Shown: positions 56,943-64,000 of the stretch, in pieces
How positions within the stretch are numbered: position 1 is the stretch's first letter
Layout of the letters: each line of letters opens with the position of its first letter
Origin: Cryptomeria japonica
Lineage: Eukaryota; Streptophyta; Pinopsida; Cupressales; Cupressaceae
Direction: 5' to 3'
Assembly: GCF_030272615.1 (NCBI RefSeq)
Contig: NC_081409.1
Coordinates: forward strand, 877,183,594 to 877,247,593
DNA: 64,000 nucleotides
Program-made: the position numbers and the translations under genes
Notes under the pieces: generated by a model
The model's input: the letters and a program-made list of their open reading frames with translations, nothing else
Databases searched by the model: none
Told to the model about the DNA's origin: nothing

Positions 56943-59717
56943 ATGCCGTTTCCGATCACCGAGCACCGATTTGAGCGAGTGCGACGATTCCAGCGCCCAG
57001 CCAACTATGGACCAGCGGTACGCAAATTCGAAAACTTTCTTTTGATGCATTTTTGATAGGTTTTTAGCTGAGTCGAAGTCAAGTCTGAGCAAGAGCACTG
57101 GAACTATGGTTTTAGTGCTTTTGCTCCATGAATTAGCGCTATTGTGCCGCAATAGCGCTATTGTGGTCTGGTTTGAGCGCTTTTGTATGCATTAGCGCTA
57201 ATGTAGGCAAGTTTTAGCGCTTTTGACAAAGTAGCGCTATGGTAGGGTTAATTGAGCGCTATTAATTTGTAATAGCGCTATTGTATAGTGGGTTGAGCGC
57301 TTTTGTTTTTGTAGCGCTATTGTAGAGCTTTTTGAGCGCTATTGCTGTTGTTGTAGCGCTATTGTGTAGAACTAGCGCTATTGTAGATAAAATAGTGCTT
57401 TTGCCTTAAGATAACGAGATGCCCCAGTGTCGGACAAAATAAATCTCCTGATGCCTAACGATTGATGGATGGCGAGGTGAAGTGGGAGTTGTTTTGAACC
57501 ATAGCAGCTCGATGAGACTTAGGTCATTTGTTAGAATAAATGCCTGTTGAAGTCTAGGCGGCCATGATTGCTTACCTGTTGAGACCCGAAGATACTTGAT
57601 CAAAGTATCTGATGATAGTCTAGGTTTAAACTTAAGAAAGTTTGAAAACAAAACAACTGATGGTGATTGTGATGAATGTTGATGTGCAGGAGGATCTGCG
57701 CGTGTTGCAGTTACGCGAGCGCCACCCCGCGACACAGGGATTGCGGGATCGATTGACGCAGATAGAGATTGATTGTATTGCGGCTACTGGCCTCTACGAG
57801 GTGATGCATATGCCCGTGATTCGGATGAATCACGGTCTGATCACAGCATTGGCAGAGCGATGGCACAGTGAGACGTGCACGTTCCATCTAGGCCAGGGCG
57901 AGATGACGGTGACTTTAGAGGACGTGTGGCGTATCCTTCGGATTCCGATTCGGGGGCAGCTGGTGACATATGATCGATCTTGGGGGACGGTGTCTTGCCA
58001 GAGGATATTTGATGAGGACGTATATATTGATGATGGCTCGATAGCATGGGAGGATATAGCGGCACTATATGAGCCCCTTCCAGCAGTATTGTCAGGGATC
58101 GTCGGAGGACTTCTGTGTCCAGACAGGCAGTCACATGGATTGGCGGTCGGGTGGGGACAGGTTATAGAGATGATGGTGACTGAGGGGACCCGATTTGCCT
58201 GGGGGCCGTGCGTGTTAGCGCACATGTATCAGGAGTTACACGAGGTAGTGTACCGGGGGAGAGGTTCGCTTGCAGTAGGCATGACGCTGCTGCATGTGTG
58301 GGCATGGGAGCATCTACCAGTGACTCGACCAGTGAGTCTGAGATTCCGAGCCGTGGACCAGCCCTATATGTTTATGTATAGTGATATGATGAGCCAGCCC
58401 CACTTGGGGAAGCTAGAGTGGTGGCGGCGGGCATTAGATGATTTGGATGCAGTGATCTGGCGGCCATACTTGGAGTGTGAGCCATGGGAGGATGATGCGG
58501 AGGCACTACCGTATTGCTTCATGACCCGATTTCTCATTGGGAGGACCTCGTATCATGTAGAGAGACAGGTGCCGGGACGGGTGATGAGGCAGTTTGGACG
58601 GCAGCAGGGACTGTCGAGTGGATCAGGGCAGTATGCACGAGTGATCCGAGAGCGGTATGCATGGGGTCCAGTGCTACCATATGATCAGGCACTGGCAGAG
58701 TTCCAGACACTACAGGCGAGGCCATGGGACTTACGACCGAGGGTCGTGGATGCAGGTGTGACAGCAGAGTATACACAGTATCGGGCGGCGCACCCAATCC
58801 TATGGATATCAGACCCAGCTGAGCCGATCCCAGCTTTTGAGGATGAGAGGGGACGGGGCCGAGGACGGAGAGCAGGAGGTCGAGGAGGAGGAGGAGGAGG
58901 AGGAGGTGGAGATGGAGGTGGCGGAGGAGGTGGAGGTGGTGTAGGAGGTGGGGGAGGAGGAGGAGGAGGAGATGGAGGAGGAAGTGGAGGAGGTTTGGGG
59001 ATGCCGAGGCAGCGGAGAGGGAGAGGTGGACTACCTCTTCAGATATCACAGGGACCTTTGATGCAGGGAGGAGTGCAGCTGAGTGGGAGGGGGATGGAGA
59101 GAGAGATCCCGATGGCTGTAGGTGCAGGAGAGGGTGGTGCAGGGGATGGACCTAGTGGAGGGGGTGATACAGGTGCAGCAGCCATGGACATGGGGGAGGG
59201 AGCTACTGGGGATCTGCGGGAGCACATGATAGGTTATTTGCAGACCTGGGTAGAGAGATTAGAGGCGGAGGTAGCAGCTAGAGATGTGCAGCTATTTGCA
59301 CGTGAGTCAGAGCTGACAGTGGTGCTACGGGAGAGAGATACTACGGTGGAGAGATTGGCGGAGCTGCAGGAGAGAGTGCGGACTGGTGCACAGGGGCCTT
59401 CAGGGGAGATTATGAGGGAGATGCGGCGAGCACAGGTGGAGATAGAGTACTGGCGTGGGTTATATGAGCAGGTGGTACCGATTAGCCAGCGAGCTCTCAG
59501 CTATTCACAGATGTGGCAGGCCAGATCCGAGCGATCACAGAGGATGCAGAGCAGTGGGGGTGTGATGGGTCCTCTACAGCAGGAGAGGTCAGGGGATGCA
59601 GGAGGGAGTGGGGGTGTGATGAGGCCTCCACGGAGAGATGGATCAGGTGGTGCAGGTACCAGTGGTGGAGTAGGTAGGGGTGGTGGTGGTACAGCATCTG
59701 GCCAGAGTGGCATTTGA
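56943..59717 (+). CDS. Plant-mobile-domain (PMD) protein encoded antisense in element 2
   Basis: The proposed model has exon 1 at 56943-57017 (25 codons, MPFPITEHRFERVRRFQ) and exon 2 at 57690-59717, joined by a GT-AG intron in phase 0 at both ends; 700 residues. If unspliced, the first ATG of the long frame is 57660. Residues of about 40-395 are a PMD (aminotransferase-like plant mobile domain, as in MAIN/MAIL1): a GLYEVMHMPVIRMNHGLI start, TCTFHLGQGEMTVTLEDVWR (the signature block), YMFMYSDMM, then WRPYLECEPWE. Then come a Gly/Arg-rich tract (about 412-469), a low-complexity linker, and two coiled-coil segments (about 540-592 and 594-620). There are no stops. PMD occurs both in host silencing factors and in Ty3/gypsy cargo ORFs; the role in elements is unknown. 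Confidence 0.85.
57110..57410. repeat. GCGCTA array C within the PMD intron
   Basis: AGCGCTA or AGCGCTT occurs about 14 times, at 57135, 57154, 57175, 57194, 57215, 57233, 57255, 57274, 57295, 57313, 57335, 57355, 57374 and, as AGTGCT, 57393. Spacing alternates 18-22 bp. Spacers are T/G-rich and not conserved. It is related in core and spacing to the arrays in the element 1 leader. Confidence 0.88.
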
Positions 59718-62339
59718 GAGAGCATTTTTGTATACATGTATTGTATCATTGTCTATTTTTGGGACTGTATCTTGGATGGCTCTTTGGTAGCCGATTTTGT
59801 AGACTTCATTGTACTCTGATATATGAGTTGATATATATGAGGAGATCCCATATTGTGATGATTATGCATGTGATGATGTATGGATGTTTATGCATGATGA
59901 TGATTTATTGCTTAGATGTATACGAGATGTTTCTTTTATGCATGTTTTTATGATGATTTATGATGTGAGATACTGACATATGAATGCAGGTTGAGATGTG
60001 TATGATGTATGTTTTTGATTTGCGATGTAATGCTTTATGTATGGAATGCCATGATGAGGATATATGCTTATGCTTGATGCATGAACAGGATTTTTAATGT
60101 TTCCTATTGCAATGTAATGATGAGATGATTGATGTGACGATGTTTTGAATGAATGATGTTATGTATGAATATGCATCTAGATGTGTTTAGATGAATGATG
60201 ATGCCTAAATGAATGCAGATGGATAAACAAATGTAAAGTACAAGTGTTTATATGATGATATTAAAATGAATGCAGATGGATAAACAAATGTAAAGTACAA
60301 GTGTTTATATGATGATGCCTAAATGAATGCATACGTAAAATGGATATATGAAATGGTATGAACCAATGTTTTGTAAACAAATGGTCTTATGAATCTAAAA
60401 TGCGTTTAAAATATGTTTGTAAGTACAAATGATAACGGGATGATACTATAACTAATGAGTATAATAACTGCACCTTAATGTAATGATAATGAATGCAATG
60501 TGAATGAATCTTACAATGAGCATAAGAAGATACTTAGTAATGAATGAATGCATCTTTTAACTATAAAGAAATGTATGCAAATGATAAATGATGAAAAGAT
60601 TAATAATATTGATAATGGATAATTTACACTGGATGAAATGCTTAGTAAATGATTTAAAACAAACAAAGACAAGTTAAGCTCATGAATGAATCTAATTATT
60701 TATGATTGATGCAATGATGAAAATGATTTTGTTTAATGAAAACTAATGTCAATAATGAACTATATGCAATGTTTAAGTTTAAACATGACATGAATGGTAG
60801 CAATGCAGGATGCACCTAAATGCAATGATGATATGACCATGAGGAATACAAGGTTTTTAAGACTTTGCATGATGCATTAATGATGTATCAGAGTACTCGG
60901 TCGTGATTGTATCCAAGACCAGTTTTTATTAGTCATTTTTGCATGTAAAAGCCTACATATGAATGAATGAGTGGATGGGTGATATGCAACGGAATGCAAG
61001 ATATAAACAGATGAGGTGAAATGACGATCCATAGTGCTCTATTTTCATCATTGAGCTTTAAAATGTTGGAAGAGAATACAAGCATCTTGACACAATAATT
61101 CAAGATGACCTGAGTATTTCTTTCATGGATTTTAATATAGCAAGTTAATACAAACGACTTGATATAAGGGTCAAGTCGACCAGAGTATTGCTTGCGGAAC
61201 AGACAAGGATTATCTCCTTTTGTGCATGACTTGGGTCGTCCTCCTTGATCTTAGGCTGATCAAATCCTGAGACAAGCTCATACCGTACTAAGAAAATAAA
61301 ACCTTTATCCAATTTGGAGGAAGAGGAACCAAAGAATGAGCATTGTACCTGCAACCAAACAGTATATACATAAAGAATAAAGAATAAGGATCCTTGGTAA
61401 TGGTTCATGCCCATATGGTCGAGGTATATGCTGTAGTCAGCAAGCCGTAATGATCTATGACTGTATTTTTGCCTATGATCACATAGCTTAGTGAACTTCC
61501 CACGTAGTCACCATTAGTACATGCCCCAGAACTTCATCGGAAGTAAAGCGCAAATGATATAAAACAATGCTGCAAGATCCTGATACAGATAAACGAACGA
61601 TTGTACTCACAAATCAACCAAGCATTTGATAGCCTAACAGAATTTTCTTGTCAAAGAAAACGTCATCTTGTCTTTGTTTTGGTAAGGAAGGATACATCCT
61701 TTGTTGAAGACAGTTTGATTGTTGATGTTGATTGTGTGGTTGATTGATAAATGGTCAGTGTGTGAGTAGTTGTTTTTATATCTGATCGGATAAATATGTA
61801 CAAGGTGTTGCCATGTTTTTGTGTGATTTTTGATGGGTTTTCTGATGTTTTTGGATTTTGAATTGTTTTGAATGTTTTTGGTATTTTTGAGAGTCATTTT
61901 TGAATGTTTTTGATATTTTCTGATGATTGCCTAAATGAAGAGCATAATGATATATAAGACAATGTAGAATCCACTTCCATCACTAGGGTAAGGGTATTGC
62001 CCCCAGTTTGTAGACCTGACTATGAAAAGGTGGGATGCTAGACGCATGGAGTACTTTCTTAATTGCAGATCAAATAACAAGCCATGGTTTGGATGGATGG
62101 ATGTATGTGTGCATGAATGTGATCGCAACGAGCCTAAAAGATACTGGAGCCATTGCTTTTACGAGTGGCGCCAGGTTTTCACCATCGCACTTACCCAAGG
62201 TGCCACCAGAGTGGTTGTTCACCATTTGGATGCATGATTTTTCTTTACTTTTTTGAATGTTTTTGTATTTTCTTCAGGACATTTTCTGAATGTTTTTGGT
62301 ATTTTCTAGTATGCAGGGGACCCTGATGCTCTGTACAGC
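59718..62339. other. Non-coding spacer of element 2 between the PMD gene and integrase
   Basis: It is GATGA/ATGAATG-rich simple sequence from 59840 to 60900, with a 57-bp duplication (listed separately). The stretch 61040-61210 is related to 1380-1580 in element 1. The rest (61400-62300) has GTTTTTG-rich sequence near 61800-61920 and 62260-62310. No protein is supported. Confidence 0.55.
60211..60329. repeat. Tandem duplication, 57-bp unit
   Basis: GAATGCAGATGGATAAACAA starts at 60211 and 60268. The two copies are nearly identical through AAAGTACAAGTGTTTATATG. Confidence 0.9.
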
Positions 62340-64000
62340 TTAGGTATAAAACCGTTTGAGGTGCATGCTGTTAATTGGATCTGCAAGCGGTTCTCCTTCT
62401 GATGTAGCCAACTGATATGCCCTGGACCCGAATACAGCAGTGACAACATATGGGCCCAGCCAGTTTGATTCAAACTTGCCTTGATGTTCTCTATTTGGTT
62501 GGTTGCGAGGATTTTCTCGAAGAACAAGATCACCTACCTCAAATGTACGAGATCTAACTCGGTGATTGTAACTTCTACTCATGCGCTGCTGATAGGCTTT
62601 GAGGTGATTGTATGCAGCTTGTCGTTTCTCATCAAGTAACTCTAAGTCCTGAAGGCGTGAGACTCTGTATGCTTCATCATCAATGAGATTGTGCAAGGAA
62701 ACGCGTAGTGACGGTATCTTGACCTCAATAGGCAAGATAGCTTCAGCACCATAGACCAATGAATAAGGAGTTGCACCTGTAGGGGTCCGAATGCTAGTTC
62801 GATATGCCCATAGTGCTGGATTTAATTGAACATGCCAATCGCGACTGGCATCATTGACTATCTTCTTTAGGATCCTCAGTATGTTTTTATTGGATGCTTC
62901 AGCCTGACCATTGCCTTGTGGGTAATAGGGAGTGGAAAAGCGGTGTTGGATATGAAATTTCTCACAAAGCTCACGGACATCCTGATTTTTGAAAGGAAGA
63001 CCGTTATCTGTGACAATGGACATGGGCACACCATACCGGTAGATGATGTAGTTGAGGATGAATGAGGCGATCTGCTTGCCGGTGACTTGGGTAAGTGGAA
63101 CAGCTTCGATCCACTTGGTGAAATATTCGGTGGCGGTAATAATGAATTTATGGCCGTTGGATGAAGATGGATGAATCTTACCCACAAGGTCAAGGCCCCA
63201 TTGACAGAAAGGCCATGGTGTCGTGATTGGTTGCAGTTCCTGTGCTGGTGCATGTATCAGGTCACCGTGAACTTGACATTTCTTGCATTTTCTGACAAAG
63301 TAGTAGGAATCCTTTTCCATAGATGGCCAATAGTATCCAGCTTGTATGATCTTCTTGGCTAGTGATGGACCACTTGAGTGAGTCCCGCAAATTCCTTCAT
63401 GTACCTCTTCCAAAGCCTTTGTTATCTCATCTTGTTCCAGACATCGAAGGAGAGTACCATCAAGACTACGTCGGTATAGGGTTTCGGCAATAATGGTATA
63501 TCGAGCAGTTTGGCGAATGAAGGTTTCTCGTTGGTTATTCGATTGGTTGGGAGGAAGGGTATGATCGCGAAGATAGGTGTAGAACTCACCGTACCATGGG
63601 GATTTAGAACCAACAAGGCGACATATCGTTTCAGATTCGGGGATATCATAAGCGGGGATCCAAAGCTGTTCTACCAAGAACTCGTAGTGTGTTGAATTCT
63701 GTGGAAGATCTAGTAGAGATGCGATGGTAGCCATGGCGTCAGCAGCTCGATTCTGATCTCTTGGTATCTGCTCAAAAGTGATAGTAGTAAATGATGTCTT
63801 TAAATTGTCCACCATTTGCTTATATGGCATGAGTTTATCATCTTTGGTCTGATATTCATCTGTTGCTTGTTGAATGACCAGTTGTGAATCGCCATATACT
63901 TGTAGTTCTTGTAATTTCCATTGTACGGCTAACCTGAGTCCTGTGATCAAGGCCTCATACTCTGCTATGTTGTTTGTGCATGGAAATGTGAGCCTGTAAG
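62340..64000 (-). CDS. Pol C-terminal part of element 2: aRNH plus integrase (partial at window edge)
   Basis: The frame is open from the window edge to the stop at 62340. It begins inside the second RNase H (TNNIAEYEALITGLRLAV with the catalytic Glu, then VYGDSQLVI with an Asp). Integrase follows: the HHCC region HEGICGTHSSG ... KCKKCQ, the DDE core QWGLDLVGKI / VTDNGLPF / GNGQAEASNK with all three acidic residues, a PYSLVYGAEAILP segment and the GPY-type end ESNWLGPYVV ... HLKRFYT. It is an apparently intact polyprotein C-terminus. Element 1 has the same domains with mutations at several of these residues. Confidence 0.93.
   Translation of the reverse strand, partial: YRLTFPCTNNIAEYEALITGLRLAVQWKLQELQVYGDSQLVIQQATDEYQTKDDKLMPYKQMVDNLKTSFTTITFEQIPRDQNRAADAMATIASLLDLPQNSTHYEFLVEQLWIPAYDIPESETICRLVGSKSPWYGEFYTYLRDHTLPPNQSNNQRETFIRQTARYTIIAETLYRRSLDGTLLRCLEQDEITKALEEVHEGICGTHSSGPSLAKKIIQAGYYWPSMEKDSYYFVRKCKKCQVHGDLIHAPAQELQPITTPWPFCQWGLDLVGKIHPSSSNGHKFIITATEYFTKWIEAVPLTQVTGKQIASFILNYIIYRYGVPMSIVTDNGLPFKNQDVRELCEKFHIQHRFSTPYYPQGNGQAEASNKNILRILKKIVNDASRDWHVQLNPALWAYRTSIRTPTGATPYSLVYGAEAILPIEVKIPSLRVSLHNLIDDEAYRVSRLQDLELLDEKRQAAYNHLKAYQQRMSRSYNHRVRSRTFEVGDLVLRENPRNQPNREHQGKFESNWLGPYVVTAVFGSRAYQLATSEGEPLADPINSMHLKRFYT

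Larger units (their letters stand above)
55152..64000 (-). mobile_element. Tat/Ogre-type Ty3/gypsy retrotransposon, element 2 (5' part off-window)
   Basis: This is a relative of element 1 on the same strand. Right to left it has the end of the second RNase H, integrase (open frame), a 2.6-kb spacer, an antisense PMD gene, a non-coding stretch, the PPT and the 3' LTR. Integrase is roughly 80% identical to element 1 by eye in shared blocks. No stop or frameshift interrupts the visible pol, and the PMD gene is open, so this copy looks much younger than element 1. The gag, protease and RT would lie beyond position 64000. Confidence 0.88.

Noticed and set aside
58534-59049. Minus-strand ORF of 171 codons, Leu/His-rich
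   Set aside because: It is the reverse of the Gly/Arg-rich tract of the PMD gene; low-complexity composition explains its length.

Overview
The window looks like a piece of a large, AT-rich, repeat-dominated seed-plant nuclear genome. I favour a gymnosperm (conifer-like), because the one host gene I can model has a 5.4 kb first intron and sits among old Ty3/gypsy, Ty1/copia, LINE and DNA-transposon remains. That is inference: no marker here fixes the species.

Layout. (1) Positions 1-14264 hold most of a Tat/Ogre-type Ty3/gypsy retrotransposon on the minus strand (element 1). From right to left it has a 5' LTR, a PBS, a leader with GCGCTA arrays, a small ORF, gag, protease, a G-patch linker, RT, RNase H, a second RNase H and integrase. 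A broken antisense (+) plant-mobile-domain (PMD) ORF lies at 1-963. The 3' LTR is off the left edge. (2) Positions 14265-36100 are AT-rich intergenic DNA with copia-type LTR remnants, an ORF1-like relic, a decayed Ty3/gypsy pol, the PPT and LTR of a plus-strand element, and a well-bounded hAT remnant. (3) Positions 36103-42681 hold the one clear host gene, a three-exon DeSI/PPPDE-type thiol peptidase. (4) Positions 44291-50340 contain a 145-bp Mutator-like foldback element and a complete but dead chromovirus-like Ty3/gypsy element (44730-50228, iMet PBS, 5-bp TSD). The chromovirus sits inside one copy of a 185-bp tandem duplication. (5) Positions 50340-55150 contain AT-rich repeats and a LINE-derived insertion with only ORF1 and a 17-bp TSD. 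(6) From 55152 to the window end is a second Tat-type element (element 2, minus strand). It has a 3' LTR, a PPT, an intact antisense PMD gene and an open RNase H-integrase frame that runs off the edge.

The most interesting unit is the antisense PMD cargo gene of the two Tat-type elements. In element 2 it is open for about 700 codons. It has a plus-strand TATA box, a short first exon and a phase-compatible intron, and that intron carries a roughly 20-bp-periodic GCGCTA array. The same hexamer is arrayed in the 5' leader of element 1. Element 1 keeps the same PMD location, but its copy is full of stop codons.

The retroelement polyproteins are read with in-frame stops marked as breaks. Most stops in elements 1 and 3 fit single C-to-T or G-to-A changes, as expected for methylated, silenced DNA. 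All family assignments come from reading motifs by eye; no database search was run.
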